Part shown: in pieces, positions 33,647 through 44,031 of the stretch
How positions within the stretch are numbered: the first letter of the stretch is position 1
Layout: each line of letters starts with the position of its first letter
Origin: CAXBBB01 sp963815505
GTDB taxonomy: Bacteria > Bacteroidota > Rhodothermia > Rhodothermales > BA12
DNA length: 64,000 nt
NCBI GenBank assembly: GCA_963815505.1
Contig: CAWFGU010000022.1
Location: 62,001-126,000, forward strand
Direction: 5' to 3'
Position numbers and translations under genes: made by a program
The notes under the pieces: model-generated
Seen by the model: the letters and a program-made list of their open reading frames with translations, nothing else
What the model was told of the DNA's origin: nothing
Databases searched by the model: none

Positions 33647-34822
33647 ATGCGCGTCGGCACGCTCCGCTTCAACTTCTTCCTGCTGCTGCTGACGATCGTC
33701 ACGCTCAGCTTTCTGGGGTTGGTGTGGGGATTCATCATGCCGCTGTTCTGGGCGACGGTTCTAGCCGTGACCTTTCGCCCGACACACGACCGTATCACGC
33801 GAGTGCTGGGTGGGCGAAAGTCGTTGGCATCGGTCGCAACGGTTCTACTCATCATCTGCGTCGTGCTGATTCCGCTGGCGTTCGTCGCCGTGGCGCTGGT
33901 CAATGAGGCATCGCTCATCTACCAGCGCATCAACTCGGGCGACGCAACGATCATGCAGGTCATCGCTTCGATCGAGCAGGAGCTTCCGGCCGTGCGCGAA
34001 TTTCTGCTCCGCTTCGGCGTGACGGCCGAGCGGGTGCAGGACGGGATCACCAACGCCGCCGTAGCGATCAGTCAGGTCGTCGGGGAGCAGGCGCTGTCGT
34101 ACACACAGGGGGCGCTGTCGGTCGCGGTCAGCTTTTTTCTGATGCTCTACGTGCTGTTCTTCTTCATCCGCGACGGCGATACGCTGCTCGGACACATCAT
34201 CCGGGCGCTGCCGCTGGGCGACAGTCGGGAGCGGCTGCTGCTCAAACGCTTCGCCGTCGTCTCGCGCGCAACGCTCAAAGGCACCCTGATCGTTGCCATC
34301 GTGCAGGGCACCATCGGGGGGCTGGCGTTCTGGATTCTGGGTATAAGCAGTGCCGTCTTCTGGGGCGTCGTCATGACCGTGCTGAGCCTGCTCCCGGCCA
34401 TTGGAACGGCGCTCGTCTGGGTCCCTGCCGCGGTCATCCTGCTCGCGACCGGATCGCCCGTCAAAGCGTTCGTGCTCGTACTGATCGGCGTGCTCGTGAT
34501 CGGGCTGGTCGACAATATCCTGCGTCCGATCCTCGTCGGCCGCGACACGGCGATGCCTGACTGGCTCGTCCTGCTCTCGACGCTGGGAGGACTGACGGCA
34601 TTCGGACTCTCGGGCTTCGTGCTCGGCCCAGTCATCGCGGCGCTGTTTCTGACCGTCTGGGACCTCTTCGCCGACGAGCACGCGGGAACGGATGACCGAC
34701 CGCCGTCCGAACTCGTGCGTCCGGCCTCGGAGCGAGCGTCCGACCCTGACGAAAGAAGCCTGATCGACCACGGCGACCCCGCCCCCATCCTTCCGACTCC
34801 ACCGACCATTCCCGATGCTTGA
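33647..34822 (+). CDS. AI-2E family transporter (PerM/TqsA-like)
   Basis: 391 aa inner-membrane protein with about eight TM helices from ATG 33647 (MRVGTLRFNFFLLLLTIVTL). The family features are the N-terminal helix pair, a long amphipathic region (residues ~90-150), then FFLMLYVLFFFIRDGDTLL, GTLIVAIVQGTIGGLAFWIL, LSLLPAIGTALVWVPAAVIL, and DNILRPILVGRDTAMPDWLV, the usual PerM C-terminal signature. The last ~45 residues are hydrophilic. Family members export autoinducer-2 or act as Na+/H+ antiporters; the substrate here is unknown. It overlaps the next gene by 8 bp. Confidence 0.93.
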   Translation: MRVGTLRFNFFLLLLTIVTLSFLGLVWGFIMPLFWATVLAVTFRPTHDRITRVLGGRKSLASVATVLLIICVVLIPLAFVAVALVNEASLIYQRINSGDATIMQVIASIEQELPAVREFLLRFGVTAERVQDGITNAAVAISQVVGEQALSYTQGALSVAVSFFLMLYVLFFFIRDGDTLLGHIIRALPLGDSRERLLLKRFAVVSRATLKGTLIVAIVQGTIGGLAFWILGISSAVFWGVVMTVLSLLPAIGTALVWVPAAVILLATGSPVKAFVLVLIGVLVIGLVDNILRPILVGRDTAMPDWLVLLSTLGGLTAFGLSGFVLGPVIAALFLTVWDLFADEHAGTDDRPPSELVRPASERASDPDERSLIDHGDPAPILPTPPTIPDA

Positions 34823-35369
34823 GCCGCGCGTATTCTGGCACGTCCGGCGCTGGGAGGGAGCGGCGCTCGCTGTTTTGGCTGCCATCGGTGGCGTTCTGCT
34901 GATCGGCGGCGCGGTGACCTACGCATCGACGCGGAGCGGGATCTCGCGCGAAGTCGTGTCGGCGACGGCTACGACGCTGGCGTTGGCGTTCTCGTGCCTG
35001 TCGGTTGCCTCGACGCTGCGGCTGCTGGCTGTGCGTCGGGTCGAACGCCACGCGCTTCCCATCGCGCTGACGACCGCCGTTCTGGGGCTCGTCGTGCTGG
35101 GCTTCGGGCTGCACCTGCTGGCGACGCGGCTGATCGCCAACGGCTATACCGTCACGCTCGTGGCACGCGTAGCTTCGCCGCTGGGCATCGGTACGACAGC
35201 CCTGGCGCTCTCGGCTGTTTTACGCGGCACGTTGGGCATCGCCTCGGCTCGCCCCCTACAGGCGGTTGACGAGGGCGTCGGCGAAGCGGGCCGGTGCGAA
35301 GGCGTCGCAATGGAAGAACAGGGCCGGCTCGATCAGCTCGAGTTCCATCAGCGCGAACGCGCCCGATAG
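34815..35369 (+). CDS. Hypothetical integral membrane protein (C-terminus uncertain)
   Basis: 184 aa from ATG 34815, overlapping the AI-2E permease stop by 8 bp. Four TM segments are visible: residues ~15-38 (AALAVLAAIGGVLLIGGAVT), ~50-70, ~80-105 and ~118-140. The last ~37 residues (QAVDEGVGEAGRCEGVAMEE...) are hydrophilic and lie wholly within the convergent ATP-grasp gene, an overlap of 114 bp, which is unusual here. In another frame a stop at about 35267 would end the protein shortly after the last helix, so the tail may be an artefact of an indel. No family recognised. Confidence 0.5.
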   Translation: MLEPRVFWHVRRWEGAALAVLAAIGGVLLIGGAVTYASTRSGISREVVSATATTLALAFSCLSVASTLRLLAVRRVERHALPIALTTAVLGLVVLGFGLHLLATRLIANGYTVTLVARVASPLGIGTTALALSAVLRGTLGIASARPLQAVDEGVGEAGRCEGVAMEEQGRLDQLEFHQRERAR

Positions 35370-36110
35370 CATCACGCCGTCGACGCGGGCGAAAAGCGGC
35401 GTCTTGGGTAGCAGCCCCATCAGCCGGTCGGCGGCGAGGCGAGCGGCAGGCGGAGCGGCGGCGCCGGACTCGGTCCCTCCGTAGCGCAGCTGCACCCGGA
35501 AGTCGCCGGGCTGGGCGCGTTTGAGTGTGGCGTGGCTGAACCGCCCATCGAAGTAGACGAGCGACCACTCGCCGTCGGCTGCGATCTCGGGCAGAAAGGG
35601 CTGAACGAGGATGGCTCCCCGCTCAGCGAGCGCGCCGAGGCGGGCCTGATGGCTCGCCGCGTCGGATGCAGAAACGCGAAACGTCTCGAACGCCCCTGCG
35701 CTGACGGCGGGCTTGGCGACGGCCTCGCTCCACCCACGCCGAGTCATCACGCCGCGCAGATCGACAGACTCGCCGGGCATGATCCACTCGGTATCCACAA
35801 CGTGGACGCCTTGGTGTTGCAGATCGCGCAGGTAGCGCTTGTCGACGTTGGGGCGCATCACTTCTATAGAGTTGAACACGCGGGAGCCGGCCGCTTCGAG
35901 CCGGTCGAGCCAGATCAGGAAGTCGGCAGGGCGGCGATAGTAATCCCACGTCGAGCGCACGACGACGCATCGAAAGGCGGTCCAATCGGCCTCCGCATCA
36001 TCCCACGCGACGAAGCGCACGTCGATGCCGCGCTCGGCCAACGCGGGCAGCAGTAAGCGGTCGTCGGGGGTGCCGTCGGGCAGGCCGGAATAGGTGGCGA
36101 AGGCGATCAT
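35256..36110 (-). CDS. ATP-grasp enzyme (RimK/glutathione synthetase-like)
   Basis: 284 aa from ATG 36110 (MIAFATYSGLPDGTPDDRLL). Features: N-terminal RFVAWDDAEADWTAFRCVVV and RSTWDYYRRPADFLIWLDRL, the region seen in bacterial ATP-grasp proteins that act on amino acids or peptides; then NVDKRYLRDLQHQGVHVVDT (first ATP-grasp lysine region), SEAVAKPAVSAGAFETFRVS (second lysine), ILVQPFLPEIAADGEWSLVY (nucleotide and Mg ligands), and a late RVDGVMLSGAFALMELELIE. It likely forms an amide/peptide bond using ATP. The substrate is unknown. Its 3' end overlaps the convergent membrane protein by 114 bp. Confidence 0.85.
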   Translation of the reverse strand: MIAFATYSGLPDGTPDDRLLLPALAERGIDVRFVAWDDAEADWTAFRCVVVRSTWDYYRRPADFLIWLDRLEAAGSRVFNSIEVMRPNVDKRYLRDLQHQGVHVVDTEWIMPGESVDLRGVMTRRGWSEAVAKPAVSAGAFETFRVSASDAASHQARLGALAERGAILVQPFLPEIAADGEWSLVYFDGRFSHATLKRAQPGDFRVQLRYGGTESGAAAPPAARLAADRLMGLLPKTPLFARVDGVMLSGAFALMELELIEPALFFHCDAFAPARFADALVNRL

Positions 36111-36166
36111 GGAGGGAGATTCGAGCGGAGAACGCCGTAGCATACGCCATCTCGTATCACCTTGCC

Positions 36167-36583
36167 ATGCGCCTCGACCTCATCGCCGCCTCGCTGTCGC
36201 GCTCCTTCCGATGGGCCGAGTGGGAGCGGCTGATTCGCGCCAACGGGACACACATCGACCGGCCGTTCGCATCGGCGCATCCGGCCTACCCCGACATCCG
36301 CTATCCGCTGGACTATGGCTACGTCAAAGGCGCGTCGAGCGGCGACGGCGACGAGGTCGACGTGTTCGTCGGCAAGGCGGCGACGGGGCTTGTCGGCCTG
36401 CTCGTTACGCACGACCGGCGCAAGGGCGACCACGAGGTGAAACTGCTCTTCGACTGCACCCCCGCCGATGTCTACACGGCCTACGGATTTGCTACGTTCG
36501 CGCCCGATCTGATGCGCGCCACCCACGTGCTGCGTCATCCGATGCCCGAACTCTGGCACTGGACCGAAGGAAAGGCCCGCTGA
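36167..36583 (+). CDS. Short inorganic-pyrophosphatase-like protein
   Basis: 138 aa. The segment YPDIRYPLDYGYVKGASSGD followed by GDEVDVFVGKAATGLVG resembles the family I soluble pyrophosphatase core (YP.DYG.. and DGD.lDV.v). The canonical enzyme is ~175 aa with a DxDPxDxL motif plus a second DD; here GDGDEVDVF keeps part of it, and the C-terminus HPMPELWHWTEGK is different. I infer a divergent or reduced phosphohydrolase of the PPase fold; activity on PPi is uncertain. It diverges from the ATP-grasp gene (56 bp apart) and precedes the POT transporter. Confidence 0.7.
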   Translation: MRLDLIAASLSRSFRWAEWERLIRANGTHIDRPFASAHPAYPDIRYPLDYGYVKGASSGDGDEVDVFVGKAATGLVGLLVTHDRRKGDHEVKLLFDCTPADVYTAYGFATFAPDLMRATHVLRHPMPELWHWTEGKAR

Positions 36584-36655
36584 TTGGGACGACGGGCGCC
36601 CACGCTGCATCCTATCTTCGCGTTACGCTACCGTTTCGTCCACTCCCCTTCCCGA

Positions 36656-38260
<1,605 letters not shown>

Positions 38261-38277
38261 CGCTCTTCGGCCACCTC

Positions 38278-38317
38278 AAACCTGTCAGGTCTTCGAGACT
38301 TGGCAGGTTTCCTTTTT
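38278..38317 (+). terminator. Terminator hairpin after the transporter (repeat-like)
   Basis: AAACCTGTCAGGTCT (38278-38292) and AGACTTGGCAGGTTT (38296-38310) form a long imperfect stem around TCG, followed by CCTTTTTCC. It shares the AAACCYGTCAG arm with the hairpin at 2799-2830, suggesting a dispersed element reused as a terminator. Confidence 0.75.
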
Positions 38318-38331
38318 CCATCCCGAACCGA

Positions 38332-38790
38332 ATGCCCGACTTCCCTCTCCCGATCGTCCGCCTGCCGCACGCTGGCGGCCTCGACCTGCCTCACTACGCC
38401 ACGCCCGACAGCGCCGGGATGGACCTGCGTGCCGCCGTCGCCGACGATGCGCCGATCACGCTCGCCCCGATGCAACGCGCCCTCGTACCGACTGGCTTGC
38501 AGATGGCGATTCCGCACGGCTACGAAGCCCAGATCCGCCCTCGCAGCGGACTGGCGTACAAGCACGGCGTGACCGTGCTCAACAGTCCCGGCACCATAGA
38601 CGCCGACTATCGCGGCGAGATCGGGGTGCTGCTCGTCAACCTGTCGGACGAGCCGTTCACTATCACACGCGGCGAGCGGATCGCGCAGATGGTGATTGCG
38701 GCTCACGCAACGGCGCGCGTCGCGCATGTCGCCCAACTAGGCGACACCGACAGAGGATCGGGCGGATTCGGTTCGACGGGCACGCGGTAG
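38332..38790 (+). CDS. dut: dUTP diphosphatase
   Basis: Hydrolyses dUTP to dUMP and PPi, keeping uracil out of DNA and feeding thymidylate synthesis. 152 aa, trimeric family length. All five motifs are present: SAGMDLRAA (1), PRSGLAYKHGVT (2), GTIDADYRGEIGVLLVN (3, catalytic Asp), ERIAQMVI (4) and the C-terminal RGSGGFGSTG P-loop-like motif (5). It follows the POT transporter after a terminator. The 240 bp after it (38791-39030) hold nothing that I can support. Confidence 0.97.
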   Translation: MPDFPLPIVRLPHAGGLDLPHYATPDSAGMDLRAAVADDAPITLAPMQRALVPTGLQMAIPHGYEAQIRPRSGLAYKHGVTVLNSPGTIDADYRGEIGVLLVNLSDEPFTITRGERIAQMVIAAHATARVAHVAQLGDTDRGSGGFGSTGTR

Positions 38791-39030
38791 GCGGCCTTCG
38801 TCGCACGAGTCCCTCGCGCTACACCCAACCGTCGTCGCGGGACCGTAGGTCGTGTCGATCCGAGGCTGTTCGAGCCCGGTCGGACCGCTGCAGGCTTCAC
38901 CTTCGCGACGACAGCCGGAAGGGGCAGCGGTAGAAGCAGGGCGGGCGGCAGTTGGATGACACGGGCACGTAGTAGCCGCCCCACGCCCGGACGCGCCCCC
39001 ACGACGCGACCGGGCTTTCCCCTTCTCCTC

Positions 39031-41377
39031 CTAGTCGGCGCGCAGCACGCTCGCCGGATTGGTCCGAGCGGCGCGGACGGTGTGGAGGCTCGCGGCCAGC
39101 AGCGCCATTGCCAGCGTTGCCAGCGTGGCGAGGGCGACGAGCCAGATGCTCACGTCGACGCGGTAGGCGAAGCCCGACAGCCAGCGGCTCGCAAGCCACC
39201 ACGTCACGGGGGCGGCGACGAGTAGTCCGGCAACGACGAGCAGGGCGAACTCGCGGTTGAGCATGCCCAGGATGCTGCCCACGCTCGCGCCGAGCACCTT
39301 GCGCACGCCGATCTCGCGCCGCCGCTGCTCGGTCGCGAACGCGGCCAGGGCAAACAGACCCATCAGCGTCAGCAGGAGAGCGACGCCCGCGAAAAAGCCA
39401 AACCGCGCCGACAACTCGCGCTCGGCCGTATACGCCTGCTGCACCTGCTCGTCGACGAACGCGAAGTCGAGCTGGGATGCCGGATCGAACGCGGCCCACG
39501 TTTCGCGCAGGTGATCGACGGCGGCAGCGGCTTGGCCCGGTGCGGTCCGCACGAACAAGTGGCTGCTGTTTCCCGGGTCGAGGCTGAGCACGAGCGGTTC
39601 GATGGGCTGGTGCAGCGACGCGAAATGAAAGTCCTCGACGACGCCAACGATCGTCCCACTCTGACGCGACGGCCCAAACGCCCTACCTACCGGATTCTTC
39701 CAGCCCGAATGTCCGTACGGCGGTCTCGTTGAGCACGAACGACTGCCCTTCGTCGGCATCTGATTCGATGCCGCGTCCGGCGACGAGGGTGAGGCCCAGC
39801 GTTTCCAGGTACCCTGGTCCCGTCGTGATGCGCCACGCGTCGCGGCTCTGCGGGCCGTCTGCATTCGCCCACTCCATCGATCCTTTCCACGTCGGCTGGT
39901 GCGGGACCGTCCCGTAGGCGGCTCGCTGGATGGAGGGATCGCGCGTCAACTCGGCCTCGAACGCGTCCAGCGCCTGCCAGACCGGGCCGCTCGGACGCAG
40001 CGCAATCACCTGTTCCTGGTCGAAGCCGACATCGGCGCGCTGCATCAGTCGGAGCTGATCCATCACGGTCAGTGTGCCAGCGAGCAGGCCGATCGACGCC
40101 GCGAACTGGAACGTCACCAATCCTCTGCGCAGCCACCCGGCGCCTCCCGATCCGGCCTTGGACCCGCGCAACACGCGCGACGCCTCGAAGCGCGACAGGT
40201 AGACGGCCGGGTACAACCCCGCAGTCAGTCCGGCCAGCAACCCGACGCCAGCCAGTCCGAGCGCGACGGGCCACAGGTCAGCCGAGAGCACCAGGCCACC
40301 GTCGAGTAACCGGTTGAGCCATCCGCGCCCCGCCACAATCATCCCAAACGCGAGCGCGACCGCCGCCGCCGATAGCAAAACCGACTCGCCCAACAGGTGC
40401 GCCACCAGTTGCCCTCGCCGAGCGCCCAGCGCCTTACGCACACCGACTTCGCGTGCCCTCCGCGTCGCCTGCGCCGTCGACAGCGTGACGAAGTTGACGC
40501 ACGCCACGACGAGCAGCAAGATGCCGATGCCCAGCAGCAGCGTCACGTAGCCCACGTCGCGCGTGGGCAGCAGTTCGAACATCAGTCCGGTCTCGAGGTG
40601 GATGCCCGTCAGCGGCTGGAGCGCCAGTCCGGTTTCGCCCTCGGAGCGTGCGCGCATCGCGGCGTCGATCTCGGACTCGAATGCCTGTACGTCGGCGCCC
40701 GGTGCCAATCGAACGAACGTCAGATCGTTGTACGAGGTGTAGCTCGTGCCCTGCGCGCCCAGCAGCAGGTCGATGGGGACGAGGTAATCGGGCGAAAGCG
40801 ACGACTGAGCGGGCGGATCGGCCATGACGCCCGTGATCGTCAGTTCCACCGCTCCCCACGAGGTACCGACCACGCGGCCGACCGGGTCGACATGGGCGCC
40901 GAACAGCCCTCGCGCCGCTGATTGCGTGAGCACCAGGCTCTGGTCCGTCGTCAGCGCCGTCGACGCGTCGCCCGAGACGAGCGGAAACGTGAACAGCGTC
41001 AGGTACGACGAGTCCACAAAGGCGAAGTTGGTCAGCGGCTGCATCTGCCCGTCGACCAGCAGGCTGGGTGCCATGTTGTCGTTGAGCCGCATCCGCGCGA
41101 CCTGCGCGACGGCCGCGTAGCCATTCGCCAACTCATCAGCCAGCGCCGACGGCGTTGCGACTACGCGCCCGCCGTCCTCACCCTCGAAGACCGACAGCAC
41201 GCGGTAGATGTCGCTCGCGCCCTCGTGAAACCGGTCGTACGAGCGCTCGTGCCGCGCAAACAAGACGACGGCGAAGCAGCACGCCAACCCGACCGACAGC
41301 CCGATTAGATTGACGCCGGTGTAGACCGGACGGCGACGCAGCGCGCGGAGCGCGGTGGCGAAGTAGCTGGACAGCAT
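39031..41377 (-). CDS. FtsX/MacB-type ABC transporter permease (one-base frameshift)
   Basis: About 781 aa, from ATG 41377 (MLSSYFATALRALRRRPVYT). The architecture is double: an FtsX-like N-terminal module with TM1 (YTGVNLIGLSVGLACCFAVV), a periplasmic MacB domain (to ~residue 240), TM helices and TRRAREVGVRKALGARRGQL; then a second MacB domain and the C-terminal FtsX module with TEQRRREIGVRKVLGASVGS. This layout is common in Bacteroidota relatives as peptide/antimicrobial exporter permeases. The frame shifts by one extra base at about 39690-39697 (LEESG/NPVGRAFG); both parts are conserved. No ATPase subunit is adjacent. Confidence 0.9.
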
Positions 41378-41587
41378 GTAGAGACGGTTGGAGACGCGCG
41401 CAGATCGGCAACAAGAGTGCCGCCGCGCCCAGGCGCCGCGTGAGCCGTTCCGAGCCGATATCCTGTCCGATTTCGCACACCGACCCGTTCGCATCTGGAC
41501 GAAACCCGCGTGCGTTGCGCAACCGATGCACCACACCGATGCGCCCTCCCGTAGCTTCGACGGCTCCACCTCACCGACCTCGCCTTC

Positions 41588-42332
41588 ATGCTTCTCTCCA
41601 GCGCCTGCATCCTCGTCACCGGCGGCTCGCGCGGCATCGGACGCGCCATCTGCGAGACCGCTGCGCGCGACGGCGCCGACGTTGCGTTCTGCTACCGCTC
41701 GAACGACGAGGCCGCATCCGAGACCGTCGCCGCGATCGAGTCGCACGGCCGCCGCGCCCTCTCGATCAAAGCCGACGTAGGCGACCGCCAGGCATCGGCT
41801 GACATGGTGGCGCAGGTCGTCGAAGCGTTCGGCCGAATCGACGGATTGGTGCTCAACGCAGGCATCAACCGGGGCAACCTGTTTCTACGTCTGCCCCACG
41901 ACGACTGGGACGAGCTGGTGCGCGTAAACGTCGGCAGCCTCTACAACGTCGGCAAACCGGTTTACCAGCAGATGGCGAGCCAGCGGAGCGGGCCGCATCG
42001 TCGCCATCACGTCGATAGCGGGCACGCGGACGGCCCCGGCTGGCGTTCCCTACGCCGTCACGAAGTCGGCGAGCGTCGGTTTTGTCAAAGGCGTCGCGCG
42101 CGAGGGCGGACCGCTCGGCATCCTGTGCAACGGCATCGCCGTCGGCGTCGTCGACACCGATCTGGCGGACACGATTCCGTCGCGCTTCGTCGAGGCCTAC
42201 CAGGCGTTCTCGCCACTCGGACGAACCGGCAACGCAAGCGAAATCGGCGAACTGGCGGCGTGGCTCCTGTCGAGCCGCAACAGCTACCTGACCGGCGAGA
42301 TCATCCAGCAGGACGGCGGGACGCTGGTGTAA
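41588..42332 (+). CDS. Short-chain dehydrogenase/reductase, FabG-like (one-base frameshift)
   Basis: About 248 aa. The first half (ATG 41588) has the Rossmann motif ILVTGGSRGIGRAICETAAR, DVGDRQAS and the NNAG-equivalent LVLNAGINRGNLFL; the second half, in the next frame, has GRIVAITSIAGTRTAPAGVP, the catalytic YAVTKSASVGFVKG (YxxxK), and a C-terminal ARTGNASEIGELAAWLLSSR-like section ending YLTGEIIQQDGGTLV with TAA at 42330. The change of frame lies at about 41983-41995 and equals one extra base. The GSRGIG, DxxxR, YxxxK and QQDGG elements match FabG-like beta-ketoacyl reductases, but the true substrate is unknown. Confidence 0.88.
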
Positions 42333-42402
42333 AACGCGAGCCATCGCGAGCGCCACGTCCCCTCATCCATCTCCGCTTTTCCAGGCCTTTGGGACGTACG
42401 GC

Positions 42403-42810
42403 TCACGGCGATAGCACGAACGCGAAGTATGCTGCTGCTGCCACGGCCCACTCATCGGGTGTCCCACCGACGGCGACTGCGATCAGGCCTCCATCACTCC
42501 CACGCAGCGTATTGTCTTCGAGCGTCAGCACGACTGCTCCACCACGTGAGCGGACTACCCCGTTCTCGCCCTGAGCAAGGCGCTGACCTCGAAGATTGAC
42601 GACGTAGCCATCAGATACTGATCCGATGGTTTGGCCTCTATTGTTTAGAATCGCCCCGTTTTTCACTTGGAGCAAGACTTGCCCCCTAGCGTTTTGGATC
42701 GAGGTCGTACTACCGACGAGGGAGTCGTCTACACTGGTGCTGACTTGATCACAGCCCAGTAGAGAACTAGAAATCCCGAACAGGGCGAGCACAGAAAGGA
42801 GTTTCCTCAT
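42403..42810 (-). CDS. Hypothetical lipoprotein with five 16-residue repeats
   Basis: 135 aa. MRKLLSVLALFGISSSLLGC carries a lipobox (LLGC). After a short Ser/Asp linker the sequence falls into 16-residue units: SIQNARGQVLLQVKNG, AILNNRGQTIGSVSDG, YVVNLRGQRLAQGENG, VVRSRGGAVVLTLEDN and TLRGSDGGLIAVAVGG. Each has a beta-strand, an N/S-x-RG[QG] turn, a second strand and a [DN]G turn, as in stacked beta-hairpin or beta-solenoid folds. The C-terminus is hydrophobic (AVAAAAYFAFVLSP). No family recognised. The 290 bp upstream (42811-43100) hold nothing else. Confidence 0.65.
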   Translation of the reverse strand: MRKLLSVLALFGISSSLLGCDQVSTSVDDSLVGSTTSIQNARGQVLLQVKNGAILNNRGQTIGSVSDGYVVNLRGQRLAQGENGVVRSRGGAVVLTLEDNTLRGSDGGLIAVAVGGTPDEWAVAAAAYFAFVLSP

Positions 42811-43100
42811 TCGGTCTTACGTGGGTGAGATTCGGCAGATCGCCAGGCCAAGTGAGTGGCGTCGCGGGTTGGCCTCTGGTACGAGAAGCTGTGGCTTCGG
42901 TTACGCTTCCCCACAGTCAGCGGCTGAACAGAGGTGACGCGTACCTGCTTAACAGCAGAGAGTATTGATTCGACACCAACATCTTCCAGCCTCCAAGAGT
43001 CTTCTCCCGCCACTGATCTGCACGCGCTTCTCGCACGCCAGGGCAAACAGACGGCCGGAAAAGTCGATAAGTTGGAGGCCTCCTCCACCTCCGCTCTTCC

Positions 43101-43592
43101 ATGCGCCTGCTCCTGCTCGCCTTCGCCCTGACCCTCGCCGCCTGCTCGACCGAAACCGAGACCGTCGACCCCGACAGCATCGCCGATCCGGTCGAGCCGG
43201 CCACGACTCAGGCCGCGCCGACGACCAAGATCAACCTCAACACGGCGACCGATGCCGAGTTCAAGACCATTCCCGGCGTCGGCGACCGGATGGCGCACGA
43301 GTTCGACGAGTACCGCCCGTACGCCAGCATCACGCAGTTTCGCCGCGAGATGGGCAAGTACGTCGACGCCGACGTGATCGCAGGCTACGAGCAGTACGTC
43401 TTCGTGCCGATCGACATCGACGCGAGCGACGCGGCCACGATGTCCCAGTTGCCGGGCGTGAGCGAGGAAGAGGCGCAGATGCTGATCGAGTCGCGCCCGT
43501 TCGAGACGCGCGAGGTGTTTCTCGACGCGCTGGAGGCCATGACGACCGACGAGGAGCACGCCCAGGCGGCGGCTTACCTGGGCGATTCGTGA
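43101..43592 (+). CDS. Lipoprotein with two helix-hairpin-helix motifs (ComEA-like)
   Basis: 163 aa. MRLLLLAFALTLAAC has lipobox LAAC. After a ~25-residue Glu/Thr/Pro linker come two HhH domains: KINLNTATDAEFKTIPGVGD (ComEA signature INLNTA...L..LPGIG) and a second DASDAATMSQLPGVSEEEAQ. ComEA proteins bind incoming DNA during natural transformation, usually via a TM anchor; here the anchor is a lipid. It is coupled by a GTGA overlap to a small membrane protein (43589). No comEC is in the window. Binding of DNA is family knowledge; the role here is inferred. Confidence 0.8.
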   Translation: MRLLLLAFALTLAACSTETETVDPDSIADPVEPATTQAAPTTKINLNTATDAEFKTIPGVGDRMAHEFDEYRPYASITQFRREMGKYVDADVIAGYEQYVFVPIDIDASDAATMSQLPGVSEEEAQMLIESRPFETREVFLDALEAMTTDEEHAQAAAYLGDS

Positions 43593-44031
43593 CTCCGAGC
43601 CGACGCGCCGCCCGCCGCCGAGCGCTACCGCCGGTTTCTGCTCGGCGCGGCGGCGTTCGTGTTCGGCGTGACGGCCGTCGAGATGGTGCTGATCGGGCAC
43701 TTCGAGAGGTGGCGGCAGTGGATTCCGACCGTCGCGAGCGCGCTCGGACTGCTCGCCGTCGGTCTGATCCGCTTCCGGCCCGACGCGTCGATGGTGGCTG
43801 CGCGCGTGCTGCTCGACCCTGATCGCCGTCAGCGCGCTGGTGGGCAGCTATCAGCACCTCGCGGCCAACCTCGAACTCGAACTCGAAGTGCGCCCCGGCT
43901 TGGGCGTCGGCGACGTGTGGCTCGACGCGCTCCAAGGCGGCGTTCCGGTTCTGGCGTCGGGCATCCTGTTTCTCGCCGCGGCGCTGGCCTGGGGAGCAAC
44001 GCTATGGCGCGCCGAGCCTGCTAGCGGCTGA
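43589..44031 (+). CDS. Small integral membrane protein (two one-base frameshifts)
   Basis: About 147 aa, beginning at GTG 43589, which overlaps the ComEA-like stop (GTGA). The reading frame changes twice, each by one extra base: at about 43607-43622 (GC-rich run gccgcccgccgccgag) and at about 43811-43822. Reconstructed parts: ERYRRFLLGAAAFVFGVTAV then LGLLAVGLIRFRP, LIAVSALVGSYQHLAANLEL, and VPVLASGILFLAAALAWGAT. That makes four TM segments with a short acidic loop. No family recognised. Convergent with the HDAC-like gene (11-bp overlap). Confidence 0.55.
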
